From: Nemophila menziesii
Taxonomy: Eukaryota > Streptophyta > Magnoliopsida > Boraginales > Hydrophyllaceae
Length of the DNA: 64,000 nt
Direction: 5' to 3'
NCBI GenBank assembly: GCA_029959085.1
Contig: JARWIR010000013.1
Location: 10,913,186 to 10,977,185, forward strand
Shown here piece after piece: positions 1 through 11,054 of this stretch. Every line of letters begins with the position of its first letter. Within the stretch, counting starts at the first letter, position 1. The notes under the pieces are model-generated. The model was not told the DNA's origin, made no database searches, and worked only from the letters and a program-made list of their open reading frames with translations. The translations under genes were made by a program, and so were the position numbers.

Positions 1-15
1 AGAGAGAGAGAGAGA
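1..15. repeat. (AG)n microsatellite at window edge
   Basis: The window opens inside an AG dinucleotide run; its left end is outside the window. Several much longer AG/GA runs occur at 21.2, 51.7, 51.9 and 56.1 kb. Confidence 0.9.
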
Positions 16-135
16 ATGATAAATCAGGAAAGAGAAATTATATGATTGGTCTATTTAAAATCCACATAGGAGATGATAAAAAGGTGATGCGATATGGGGT
101 GATATCTAGCATTACTCAAAAGAAATACACTACTT
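16..135. repeat. dispersed repeat, copy 1 (partner at 39425)
   Basis: This stretch aligns by eye with 39425-39545 in the same orientation: both read a gataaatc..gaaagagaaatt block, then tatatgattggtc, aaaatccac, and gtgataaaaaggtgat. It looks like the end of a dispersed non-coding repeat next to the fold-back element. No coding capacity is seen. Confidence 0.6.
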
Positions 136-149
136 TACTAATAAGTAAA

Positions 150-976
150 GAGATAATTGGGATTAATTACAATTCCTCACTTTTCCTTCCCAAAAAAAAG
201 GAAGGAGAAAATTACTTCCTACTTACTCACAAATTTTCAACTTAAATCCCAGTTAAACACATTGTCATATTTACCTTCCAATGTTACCCTTATGTGATTT
301 TTTTAATTTTTTAAATATTTATTTTTAAATTTTTTTTTTCAGATTCTTTTTTCCATTTTTTTCTTGATTTTTTTAAATTTTTTTTTAAATTTTTTTTCGA
401 TTTTCTAAATTTTTTTCCCATTTTTTTAAATCGAAAATTGTTGTTATATGTTGATGTAACACACAAATATAGATTTATGTGTTCCTGTAACACACAAAGT
501 CATAAAATCGATCTAAAGGATTCTCTTTTTTAACAAAATTATTTTTTTCTATTTATTAATCGCATATACACTATTTTTATTCGTCTTTAACTATCTTGAT
601 ATATTCCAACACTTCTTTGTTATTTTTTGTGTGTTTATGTTTTAGGGTTATGTGTGTTCCAGACACACAAAACTTGATTTTGTTTATTCTAATTCCGTGT
701 ATTCCTGAAACACACAAATCTCAGGATTGTGTGTTCTTAGAACGCACAAATATAAGATTTGTGTATTCATGGAGTACACAAATCTCAAATTTGTGTATTC
801 ATATAACACATAAAAATCGAATTTATGTATTTCTAGAATACACAAAACTTGATTTTGTTTATCTATGGGTATTTTTGTAATCTTCTATTTTTTTTGTGCT
901 TAAATAGAAATTAAGTTGAAGTTGTTATTAATTAAAAAGTTTTACACTCTACATGTAATTAATTGGGTATTGCCCC
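150..976. mobile_element. MULE-like fold-back element with AACACA palindromes, copy 1
   Basis: A non-coding element related along both ends to 57371-58844. The left end (ggattaattacaattcctcac, then ggaaggagaaaattacttcc) and the right end (ttaagttgaagttgttattaattaaa, then attaattgggtattgcccc) are imperfect inverted repeats. Behind the left end lies a T-rich arm (300-430). The centre holds about eight short inverted repeats, for example tgtgttcctgtaacacacaa near 478 and gtgttcttagaacgcacaa near 731, spaced roughly 40-45 bp. Flanking 9-mers no longer match, so the duplication appears eroded. The open frames inside come from the repeat array and are not genes. Confidence 0.7.
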
Positions 977-1289
977 AAATAAAATTATAATTTATGTTAT
1001 ATTACTAATCTCAAATATATACCTAGATATACATTAATAATGTTCAATTCACGAAAATAGATTCTAAAGAAGGTCAAAATTTTGCATGCGGAAAACGATG
1101 GCTTCCTTGATCTATATAGCTAGGGCCGGCCGTGGGAATAATTGGTATTGGTATTGCATTAGGTGTAGAGTAAATTATTAACAAAAAAGTAAGAGTAAAA
1201 AAACATAATTCAAAATAAAATTCCGTATGAAAGAAATACTTATAGTATGAAGAAAGACAAATCAATTTAACTCATATTTCTATTTTTTA
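977..1289. other. AT-rich intergenic stretch, nothing recognised
   Basis: AT-rich sequence between the fold-back element and the next reading frame. No domain, TSD or RNA gene is seen. Confidence 0.5.
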
Positions 1290-2102
1290 ATGCGGGATGG
1301 AAACAAAAAAACGCTCTCAACCATAACATGTACTGTACAAATTATAATCCAAAAAATACTAAAAATGCCAAAAAAAGCTTTCTTCCAAAATCCACTTAAT
1401 TCACTCCTTTTGTCTATAATCCGACCAAACACGCAGTTCTTTAGCTATCTCTACTTACTACCCTTACTCTGTTTATGTACAATCTCGCTATTACAAGGAT
1501 CGATCTCTTTGGAAGCAGCAATTAAGGCGATCAGTCCTAAGGAATTGGGGATTTTTTGCTATTTCATCATCAATCATCATAATCTGTTCATCAATTATGT
1601 TTATCTTGTTCACGGTTTTACCAATTATGGAGTAACTAAAAATTGGATAAGCTGTTTGAAGAGAATGGAAGATCAAGGAACATGCAGAGACATGCAACTA
1701 CTTTGGATCAAAGAATCGAACAAGATAAGTAGGAGATTGGTATTTTCAACAAATGGATTACTACTTCTTGGGCTTCAGATCAATACAGTGGCTATCTGGT
1801 CCTTTGAGGTAATTAACTGGATCATTGCTATTTTAGTGGGCTTTAAAATGTTTTGGGCTAATCACATAGAAGTAACATATGCTAGTAATTACTCGGATTT
1901 ACTTATTAAACTACAAGACGCTTCATATTCCATCATATCTCTTATTACAACTAGCTATGTATGCATCGAGCGTGGTATTATGCTAGCCCCAAAAAAATAT
2001 GATACAATATCCAAGAAGAATATACCTAGATATGATACATTATGTAGGGTAAGGAGTATACTTTTTGGGGGTGTTTGTGGCTCTTACAGCTTAAAAATTT
2101 AA
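1290..2102 (+). CDS. hypothetical protein, 270 aa, several hydrophobic segments
   Basis: An uninterrupted ATG-to-stop frame of 270 codons, which is long for such AT-rich DNA. I do not recognise a family. Visible features are hydrophobic stretches at about residues 48-68 (FSYLYLLPLLCLCTISLL), 86-110 (IFCYFIINHHNLFINYVYL) and 150-190 (LLLLGLQINTVAIW..WIIAILVGF), so an encoded product would look membrane-associated. A second in-frame Met lies at residue 26. It ends about 235 bp before the LINE-1 ORF1 start. It could be a host exon, a transposon-borne frame or chance; no splice signals or homologous domain settle this. Confidence 0.3.
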   Translation: MRDGNKKTLSTITCTVQIIIQKILKMPKKAFFQNPLNSLLLSIIRPNTQFFSYLYLLPLLCLCTISLLQGSISLEAAIKAISPKELGIFCYFIINHHNLFINYVYLVHGFTNYGVTKNWISCLKRMEDQGTCRDMQLLWIKESNKISRRLVFSTNGLLLLGLQINTVAIWSFEVINWIIAILVGFKMFWANHIEVTYASNYSDLLIKLQDASYSIISLITTSYVCIERGIMLAPKKYDTISKKNIPRYDTLCRVRSILFGGVCGSYSLKI

Positions 2103-2337
2103 AAAAATTAGATAATTAACCTATATTAGGATATTTATGATGTCGTGCACGCCCTATATTACGAATCTCGATGTCTCAAACGAACGTGTGTCAAGTGATC
2201 TCTGCTGGACATGCAATAAAGGCGAAAATTGCAAAGTTAATGAGACCTTTCGCCTCCTATATATGAGGAGACTTATTACTCTCTGCAGCACAGATATTCT
2301 TCAACATTACTCCACCAATACAGAGCTTACTCAAACC

Positions 2338-4273
2338 ATGGCCAGTAAAACAAACCATTCACTTCCTATTGTGAGAATCTCAGAGGAGAACCTTGAAAAG
2401 TTTGTCATACTCTCTTTTCGACGAAAGCTGCTTCAATCAAACCAAAAACCATTGAAATCATTCTCGCTGCTAGATTTATCTCTGAAAGAATCATTCCTCT
2501 TCCAGTTTTCAGGAAAGCTGTTCTTGATAACTGGAATGTGAGATGCAAAATCATATTTGAAGAAGAGTCACCAAATGTCTTTAAACTAACGCTTGATGAC
2601 GAAGAAGAAGCAAATAGGCTTTATTTCATTCGCCCATGCGTTGTTCAGTCGATGCATGTGGTGATAGCGAAGTTAAACGAAGGGGAGAAAATAAAGGACT
2701 TGGATCTTATCAACTCATCAGCATGGATCCGTGTTTATGGGTTAGCTGGCTTTCAGTGTAACATTGACACAATAGAGACTTTGGGGAATTTCATTGGAGA
2801 GGTTACTGAAATCGACCATCCAGTGGTGGACAAAGATGATCAGGAGCTGATAAGGTTTAGGGTGAAATTTGACACGAGAAAGGCGTTAAAGACAGGGGTA
2901 TATATTGAACAATTTGAAGGTCCAGCATGGGTAGCCTTCATTTATGAAAATATTGGAATGTTCTGTTATAACTGTGGGGTACTTAGTCATAACAAGAATG
3001 CTTGCTCCACATGCATTACAAAACCAAGGTGGAATGATAATGCTTTTAAGTACACTAACTGGAGTAAGGATCTTACTGTGAAGAGTGAAGACAAGCCACT
3101 TTATGTGATTAGGAAACGCGACAGATGGGGGGTCTTCGACGAAATAATAAGATTTTATCCTTATCGAAGGTTTGAAGGAGATGACGAAGATACAGACAAA
3201 GAATCCAGACAAGGCGATGCTACTCGTAATATCTCGTCTTTCAAGGTGGGAGATATTCAGGTACCAGTTCAAAACACAGCAGACAACTCAAATAAGGAAA
3301 AGAAAAATGAAGGTGCATAATCAAGTAAAAGAAAGAGGGAAAACACGGGACTACTAGGAGATATTACTAACGGATTGGAGCTTCCTGAGGAGCCTTTCGA
3401 AATCTCAGCAACACAATTCCCTGGTCTTTATAGAGCTTTCCAAAATGAATGGAAAGACATAGGGAAAAGCTTGATTGTTAATGGTGATAGTGTAAAAGAG
3501 ATTATGAATAAAAAATACAATACCATTGAAGAACTGTAAAAGGAATTTCTGCATGGAGACAAGGAGAATTATTTAGCGAGGAAAGACTAGATTAACGAGA
3601 TGAATAATAAAGGAAAAGCAATTGTAATTGCTACAGCCGAAGATAGGGAGAGGAGGACAAAATATAAGTTCGATGGTAGAGCAGGTATAAATAATAACGT
3701 GAATAATGACGTTGCTATTGTTCCAGATATCAATTTTGGAGCACAGATGGGATTGAATAATTTGCTGAATATCAATCCTTGGAATATGGGGAATACAACC
3801 GAGAATAAAGCAAATGGAAGGGTTGGACAAGTAGTTCAGGCAGCACAAGGCCTTATTGATTTAAACAATGACAATACTCAGAAAAGGAAGATGCCAGAGA
3901 GCGTGAATGATGAACTATTCGCAAGTAAAAGAAGGAAGCAAGAAGAATTCGAGATGATGGGGAAGAAGATTGGGGAGATACAACTTTTCATGGACGACTT
4001 ATATGATTGCTTAAGTGACGTTAAGCACCAATTCATGCTTAAAGAGGGTCTTTATCCACAGCCTAAGGGTACAATGGTGAACAACAAGAGCAACACCAAT
4101 AAGATTTTTACTGTGATGGAATTTCGTGTGATGGACACTTTGACAAAGATTGGGAAAGTGCAAGTGACTCAAACGATGCTGCTACTTCCGAGGTTCCACC
4201 TGTGAGAAGAGGCAACATTGGAAATGCTTTAGAGAATGGAGAAACTACTGGAATGACCTTATTCTATGGATAA
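2338..4273 (+). pseudogene. LINE-1 ORF1: DUF4283 + CCHC zinc knuckle, nucleic-acid-binding gag-like protein
   Basis: In plant LINEs ORF1 is an RNA-binding chaperone of the retrotransposition particle. The likely start is the ATG at 2338 (MASKTNHSLPIVRISEEN). The frame shifts between about 2400 and 2440, after which a DUF4283-like region runs to about 2930 (FKLTLDDEEEANRLYF, SAWIRVYGLAGFQC). A zinc knuckle CX2CX4HX4C follows near 2963-3005 (CYNCGVLSHNKNAC), then a low-complexity basic/asparagine-rich tail. In-frame stops occur at 3318, 3538 and about 3589, and a second frameshift near 4130 leads to the final TAA at 4271-4273. That stop overlaps the ORF2 ATG by eight bases (ATGGATAA), a layout compatible with termination-reinitiation coupling in the original element (inference). 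Confidence 0.85.
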
Positions 4274-7200
4274 TTGCATGGTATGGAACTGCCAAGGTGC
4301 GAGGGCAACCTTGACTCAACGCAGTCTAAAGTCCCTAATGTCTAGGTTTAATATATCTGTGTTATGTTTAATTGAGTCGAAGTTAAGATGTAATGATGTT
4401 AGTTCTATCAAGGTGTTAGAGTCTTTCAAGTACATCCACTGTGTTAACCCCACTGGCTCTCATTTTAAGTCAGGTGGAGTCTTAGTGGCATGGAAATAAA
4501 ATGTTAAATTATCTATCTGTTTCTCGAGTCCTTTCTATGTAATTTGCAAAATGAATGAACCATGTGATAGGACCTGGTTCCTAGTGTTTGTGTATGCTCA
4601 TTGTGATGAAAACATGAGATTAAATCTGTGGGAAGAATTAACAATCTGGAACAACAAACATAATGAAGTTGTGGTTTTGCTCGGTGATTTCAATGAAGTA
4701 GCAAGATTCACGGAGAAAGAAGGTAAAAATCAAGCAAACTTGAACAGAATAATCAACTTCAATAATTTCTTTAGAGACAATAGCCTAATAGAAATCGAAT
4801 CAAAAGGATGCTTTTATACTTGGAACAATAATAGGGAGGGAAAAGAAAATGTAAGAGAAAAGCTTGATAGAGGATTATGTAACTTAAAATTTATGGATTT
4901 ATATCCTAACACTCTCATCAAAGTGCCCCCAGCGGTGGGTTCGGACCATTCACCATTAATCCTTCAACGAGAAATTAAGAATGCGCCAAAGAAACAACAC
5001 TTCATCTTTAATTCAAGGTGGTTAGATAATGAAAATTGTTATGATATAATTAAAAATTCATGGGAATCAAAGGAGGAAGGAAACTCGATCACGAAATTCC
5101 AAAACAAGAAGGAGAAGACATGCATTGCGCTAACAAGGTGGAGCAAAACTACATTCCCAAATTCGAAAAAAAGAATTACTGAATTACAACAAGAATTAGA
5201 AATCTTACAAGATAAAAATAGCGAAGAATATCAACAGGATAAATTAAAGAATATTAAAAATGAGATGGATAATTTATGGAATAAAGAGGAAATATATTGG
5301 ACCGATAGAGCGAGAGACTTGCATATCCAATGTGGAGATAAAAACACTACATATTTTCACAATAGTACTAAAATAAGAAGAAGCATTAACAGAATTATAG
5401 CTATTAAGGACGAAAATGGTTATTGGATTGAAGAATTAGAAGAAGTCAAAGGAATCTTTCAAAAATACTACGTCAATCTTTTTAAAAAAGAAGGAAAAGA
5501 AAAAAGATCGGAGGAGGGTATTACGGAACTCATACCATCTAAAGTCACAGAGGAAATGAATAAAGAATTGATCAAAATGCCACTTGAAGAGGAAATAAAA
5601 GAAGCGGTTTTCAGTATGTCGGGAGCAAAAGCACCGGGCCCAGACGGGCTCACTGGAAAATTCTACCAAGAATTTTAGGAAATAGTTAAAAATGATGTGA
5701 TAAAAATTGTTTGGGACTTTTTCAATTTCAAATGCAAAGTGGAGGAGATCAATGATACGCTTATAACCCTAATTCCGAAAGGTGAATTTCAAGAAGAACT
5801 GAAACATTATCGACCTATAGCCTGCATCAACTTTATATTTAAAATTATTGTTAAAATTCTGGCAAATAGGCTCCAACCATATATGGACACTATTATATCA
5901 CTGACACAATCGGCTTTCATTAAAGGAAGATGCATCCAGGACAACATCTTAATAGCTCAAGAGGTGTCATACTTCTTGAATAACAAAAATAGTTCAAAAA
6001 AAATATGCGGCGATAAAAATCGATATGGCCAAGGCTTACGATAGAGTAGACTGGGATTTCCTCATTAGGGTATTGGATAAAATGGAGTTTTGCGAGGAAT
6101 GGAGAAAGATGGTTTTCTTATGTATATCAACAGTTCATATGCAGATCAAAATCAACGGGGAAAGGCTTGAAAAATTTACAACGGAAAGAGGACTAAGACA
6201 AGGTGATCCTTTATCGCCTCTTCTATTTTCTATAATGACGGAATCTCTTATTTATCTCATCAATGAATATATTGAGAATGAAAATTTCAAAGGCCTAAAA
6301 ATAACTAGGAATTGTCCAATGTTGACTCACCTTCTTTTTGCCGATGATGCACTATTCTTCATGGAAGCTACATCAGAAAATATGGACAAATTCAAGGAAA
6401 TTATGAATAAATATTGTGATGCCTCAGGACAAGCTGTTAACTACAGCAAATCTTCGATTTTATTCAGTAAGGGTATTGATGAAAGTTTGAAGACCAAACT
6501 AGAAAACAAATTAGGAATCTCGAGTACAAATTCTTTGGGCAAATACTTAGGTATTCCTCTAACACTAAAAAGGTCTAAAACTGAGAATTTAAATTATATC
6601 AAAGATAAGTTAATAAATAAAGCTTCCAGCTGAACATCAAAATATCTCTCAGAAGGCGGCAAGGAAGTTCTTATAAAGGTTGTTCTCCAATCTATACCTA
6701 ACTATGCAATGTCGATATTCGAATTTCCTAAAACACTTTGTAAAAAACTTTCAAGTATCACATCAAATTTTTATTGGGATCTAAAGGATAAGAAGAGAAT
6801 ACACTGGGTCTCTTGGAAGAGTATCGCCAAATCGAAGAAAATTGGGGGTCTTGGTTTTCGTGATTTCCATAAAATGAATTTAGCAATGTTAGCGAAGCAA
6901 GCTTGGAGGTTAATTAACAACCCTGATTCTTTAATAGCACAGGTATATAAGGGTATTTACCATCCAAAAGAAGATATGTGGAATGCAAAACTCAAACAAA
7001 AACGTTCGTGGAGTTGGACGAGTATAATGAAAGGGTTATCCTTATTGAAAAAAGAATGCTACTGGCAGATTGGTAACGGGCTTTCAGCAAATGTATGGGA
7101 AGATAATTGGATTGGACCGAGAATGAAACTAGACAAATGTGACTGGATTCCAATAAATAAAGTAGCGGAATTATTTAACAACGGCTATACGGGATGGAAT

Positions 7201-8274
7201 AATAATTTACTAAATCTAATTTGCAATGAAAGAGAGTTAACCGAAATCAATAACAATCAGCTAATAAATATCCAAAAAAATGATAGAATTATTTGGCCTC
7301 ATACGAAAGACGGAGGGTATTATACTAAATCGGGGTATCACATGTTGGTTAATGAAGAGGTTAGCAATGAAGCTAATTCTTCCACCAAAACCACTGAAGA
7401 AGAAAAATCAACTTTATGGGATATGGTCTGGTCAACCAATGTGCCTACTAGGATGAAAAATTTTACTTGGAAAATAATCAGAAATGCAATTCCCACTAAG
7501 AAAAACTTGAAAAAGAAAAAATGTATTCAAAGTGTAACATGTGAATGGTGTGAAAATGACGAAGAATCGATTAAACATTTATTTTTGCAATGTCCTTTTA
7601 GCGCGGCTGTTTGGGCGGAATCATCCATACAACTGAAGATTAATTTAGAAGAGAAATTAACATTTACGGAGTGGTTTACTACTACAATTGAGGTTTATAC
7701 ATCAAATGGTTGGGATAAAAAGAAATTTACAAGCACTTTGATCGCGGTACTTTGGAGGGCACAAATGAATAACAAGCATAGAAATAACAGAAACTACAAC
7801 AATATTATTCCAGCCGAATTTAATTGGTTTAATGACACATCCTTCACAAGCGTAAGTGAACCTGCAGATTTAGCTTCGATAGGATTCAATAAAGAAGGAA
7901 AAATCGTTCATTCAATAGGAACAAGGAAAACAGTAAGAAATGCAAAAGAAGGAGAAGTTTGGTCTCTAATACAAGCAATGAAATATTCAGAAGAACATAA
8001 TTATAGAAGAGTTAATTTTTACACGGACAATTTGGAATCAGTGCAAGAAATTTACAAAATAAGAAGAGCAGATTGGAGATACCAACCTTTAATTGAAGTT
8101 ATTTGGAATTGGATAAAAAAAAATCCGGATTGAAGAATTAATCATATCACAAGGGATCAAAACAAACTGGCGGACAGAGCTTCTAAGGAGACTAGAAAGA
8201 GAGGAGTATTAGACCATTTGAATTTAGAATTTGCTAATAGTAGTATATATAGCTCCATCTTATTTGGTGTATAA
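4266..8274 (+). pseudogene. LINE-1 ORF2: APE endonuclease, reverse transcriptase, zf-RVT, RNase H
   Basis: The polyprotein that nicks target DNA and reverse-transcribes the LINE RNA. From the ATG at 4266: an exonuclease-endonuclease-phosphatase domain with VWNCQGA, ESK, LLGDFNEV and SDHSPL (4281-4965); reverse transcriptase with KAPGPDG (about 5628), RPIACINFIFKII, RGLRQGDPLSPLLF and the catalytic FADDALFF (about 6345); a zf-RVT region with CEWC..H..C (about 7535-7600); and an RNase H domain (about 7825-8274) with YTDNLES and QNKLADRASKE. In-frame stops lie at 4497 (TAA), 5676 (TAG), 6631 (TGA) and 8131 (TGA), with one frameshift in an A-run near 5998. The three last stops fall where the family has tryptophan. 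Intact length would be about 1,336 codons, normal for the family. Confidence 0.93.
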
Positions 8275-8320
8275 ATGTAACAACTAATCTTCTTTTCAAA
8301 CGGACAAAAAAAAAAAAAAT

Positions 8321-8808
8321 TCTATTTTTAGTTGTATTAAAAAAAACTGAATCCGTCCGCATATCAAGTTGATGACATAATGTATGATGCGGGAATCTAA
8401 AAGTATATAATTACTTTTAAACTTTAAAAAAAATTCAGTCCAAATTATATATAGATGTTAAATAATGATTAGGTTAATAGAGAATACATGTATATAGAGA
8501 TTGCTTGGGCATTCGATTTCTGTCTGTCTCTGTAGCTAATAGGCCTTCTGCATTCACATTGTCAACGTTACAACTATTCTCGTACAATTAATGATTTTAC
8601 AACTCGTTCTTACTTCTTATTTAAGTGTCGAATCTGATACCTACCTACTGCCCTTTGAAATGCATGCTCCTGTTTATGCTTAAAGCTTGTCCAACCTACT
8701 TGCTGGGATAGGAATTAAGTGGAGCAGTGGTCAACTTCCACAAGGATAAAATCTGTATAGAGCCGGTTTTGAAAGGAGGCTAAGGAGGCCATCTTCTTGG
8801 CTCCTCTC
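8321..8808. other. non-coding stretch between two LINE insertions
   Basis: AT-rich DNA downstream of the LINE-1 A-tail. No coding or RNA feature is recognised. It is the target DNA of the truncated LINE that follows. Confidence 0.5.
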
Positions 8809-8820
8809 AATTTGTATCAC

Positions 8821-9396
8821 TTTTTTTTTTTTTTTTTTTTTTTGGACATTACAAGGGTGCAAAAGCACCCGAAACAAAAGGAAACAAATTAGCCTATTCC
8901 TAGTTTACTAAAAGCCGAAGAAAGATCGAAAATACTAATTGAATTTCGATCTTTAAAACTTGCTGCGTGCCTAGCTTCCTTCGCTAACTTATCCGCATTC
9001 CTGTTGAGCTTTCTTTTGATGTGTTTGAACGAGATTCGCCCAAGCTCTTCAGCTTTATGGATAATCTTCTGAAGGGTAGGTTGGATGTTCCACCTAGCCG
9101 CTGACACCTGCTTTATACCTTGAATCACTTCAAGGTTATCTGAAAGGATTACGGTATCTTTCCCTGGAAAGAGAGCTCCAATCTGAGTAGCTCTAAGAAC
9201 AGCCTCTGCTTCTCCCTCCACAGCCGAGTTGCAACTGATTGTGGTGCTTCCTCTGAAGTTAATTCCACTCTCTTCTTGGATTCCAACGATTGCTATTCCA
9301 GTGGGTTCCCATTTGTTAGTAAAAGAAGCATCACAAAATAAGGAAACGTGCTGCTCTTGTTCTTCCGCATTTATGTTTAAAATTCGATCTTCCGCA
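8821..9396 (-). mobile_element. 5'-truncated LINE insertion with 14-15 bp TSD
   Basis: Read on the minus strand this is the last about 500 coding bases of a LINE, a short 3' UTR and an A-tail of about 22 (T-run 8821-8843 on the plus strand). The direct repeat tttgtatcactttt lies on both sides, at about 8811-8824 and 9398-9411, and marks the insertion precisely. Truncation during target-primed reverse transcription is the usual cause in this family. Confidence 0.9.
8889..9396 (-). pseudogene. LINE RNase H domain fragment
   Basis: An open minus-strand frame encoding the plant LINE RNase H (RVT_3) fold: FCDASFTNKWEPTGIAIVG (first acidic strand), AVEGEAEAVLRA (catalytic Glu region), ILSDNLEVIQGI (third acidic site) and RNADKLAKEAR (fourth). 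The frame itself extends to an ATG at 9434, but about 13 codons upstream of 9396 come from flanking DNA and the TSD rather than from the LINE. No stop interrupts the fragment, so the insertion looks comparatively young. Confidence 0.88.
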
Positions 9397-9411
9397 TTTG
9401 TATCACTTTTA

Positions 9412-9790
9412 GAGTTTAAATGTTCTTTTAGCATGTATAGTATAATTTTTTTTTATTTAAAAAAAATCTAATTTTAGTCCAATTCAAAACAAAAATGCTA
9501 GTCTGTCTTTTTTATTAAAAAAAATTATAATTAAATTAAGTAAAAAAAAATTATTTGTAATACACCTAAGATTTTTTTAGGAGCTCATATTTTAAAGTTT
9601 GTTTTGAGCCCCCAAAATGTCAAGACCAGCCCTGAATCTGTAGATACGGATGATCGTTTTGAGAGTTTAAACACATCTACTAGGTCCCAAGCCGGTAGGG
9701 GATCCGTTCTTGAGAATTAGGATAGGTTAATTTTTGGGACTTGCTATATCTTATTTTTTTTAGTCCAAAAAAAATACATCTATTAAGTAT
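9412..9790. other. AT-rich non-coding stretch
   Basis: AT-rich sequence with poly-A and poly-T runs. No gene or bounded element is recognised. Confidence 0.5.
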
Positions 9791-9799
9791 AAGTTAAAT

Positions 9800-9991
9800 G
9801 AGTAATGCTATATACCACTCAAAATCATACCACCCAACTACCACCTAATGACGTAGCGTGAATTGGTTGATTATAAATCGTTAGTCTATTTATTTTCCTG
9901 ATCTAATTAACGATTTATAACCAACCAATTTACGCTACGTCACTGGATGGTACTTGGGTGATATGATTTTGGGTGGTATATATCACTACTC
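9800..9991. mobile_element. MULE-type MITE, 192 bp, 9-bp TSD
   Basis: A nearly complete hairpin: the left arm (gagtaatgctatatacca.., ..gacgtagcgtgaattgg) pairs with the right arm over about 85 bp each, leaving a short loop around 9885-9905. It is flanked by the 9-mer aagttaaat at 9791-9799 and 9992-10000. A 9-bp TSD with long TIRs is typical of non-autonomous Mutator-like elements. Confidence 0.9.
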
Positions 9992-10299
9992 AAGTTAAAT
10001 ATTGTTAGTTTATGTGTTATACAAAATACACTATATGTTTTTGTATTTCAGTGGAATGTTCTTTCTTTAAGTAGCCGGTTTTATAAATGATAAAAAAAGA
10101 ATTACACTTAAAATAAAAGCCATTATTTAATTAAGAAGCATAGAGTAATTCCACCTTCACAAGGATTTAAGAAAGATGAGTACACATCGAGTTAAAAAAA
10201 CATTATCACTCAAAAAGGATTGATGAAGGTTCATGGTGTACAAAAAATCGAAAAGTACAAGTCTTCACTTGTTTAAGACCGGATGACCTCATGTGATGG

Positions 10300-10835
10300 A
10301 GTCACACCCTAAAAAACAAGGTTGCTCTCGCTATCCAAATGTAAAGCAATCTTTCTTAGTTTTTTAACTCCAAATGATCATTTTAATCTTTTCGAGTCAT
10401 TTAAAGGAATTCGAGAAGGTGCTCATTTAATTTTTTAATGCCAAGCCATTTTCTAACCTCGTATCAAACCACCTTCAATACACCACATTCAAAAATCAAG
10501 TGTTTAGTTGTCTTAAAATCTCCTCCACAGCCACCACAGATTGGGTCCAATTCCATATACTATTTTTGTTCTTTTTGTATGAATTTTTTCTTGTAGTGTC
10601 ATCCACACTATAATTGCATGTTATGCATGGGTCCCACACTATGTTCGCCCAAGGCCTCATTAAAGAATAGAATAAAAAGACATCGTATGGAGATTTATAT
10701 ATAGCCAAAAGTACTTATTACTGGTGAGGAATTACATAGGCGTGGTCTGGTTCACCATTGACTAAAAATCGCAAGCACATGAGATGTGCATGGCTTCCGT
10801 AACTGATCCTGAGGCGTGTCACACACCCCACTCTC
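10300..10835 (-). pseudogene. LINE-2 3' part: zf-RVT region remnant
   Basis: On the minus strand the DNA decodes to a decayed zf-RVT domain near 10400-10570: GPNLCGGCGGDFKTTKHL then IFECG, matching the C..C...H..C pattern found between RT and the end of plant LINE ORF2. Upstream (10490-10710) a related frame covers the segment that usually precedes the zinc motif. Stops and frameshifts are frequent. It is in the right order and strand to be the distal end of LINE-2 at 13.3-19.2 kb, separated from it by the TIR element at 10845-13285. Confidence 0.7.
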
Positions 10836-11054
10836 CCTTTCACCAAGGATTAGGATCCTCTCCTAACCTGGCTGTCCTCCTACCGTTCTAACTTTGATTT
10901 ACACCCAATCAATTCTTAATTTTGTTAACTTTTCGATTAATAAATATAATATTAATCATAACATAGAAAGACAATTTCTCACTCCAACCCATTACCCCTG
11001 ATCAATGTAAGTTCCCCTATTTATGAATATTTGTTCTGAAGGAATCATAAAACC

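Larger units (their letters stand above)
2338..8320 (+). mobile_element. LINE-1: near full-length L1-type LINE with RNase H
   Basis: A plant non-LTR retrotransposon containing, in order, a DUF4283/zinc-knuckle ORF1 (2338-4273), an ORF2 with endonuclease, reverse transcriptase, zf-RVT and RNase H (4266-8274), a short 3' UTR and an A-tail (about 8305-8320). The 5' UTR probably reaches back to about 2140, but I found no convincing TSD, so the 5' end is open. Relatively few lesions (about five stops and three frameshifts in 6 kb) make it the best preserved LINE here. It is not autonomous as it stands. Confidence 0.9.

Noticed and set aside
311..493. Lysine-rich minus-strand frame of 60 codons
   Set aside because: It is the translation of the poly-T arm of the fold-back element; low complexity with no gene features.
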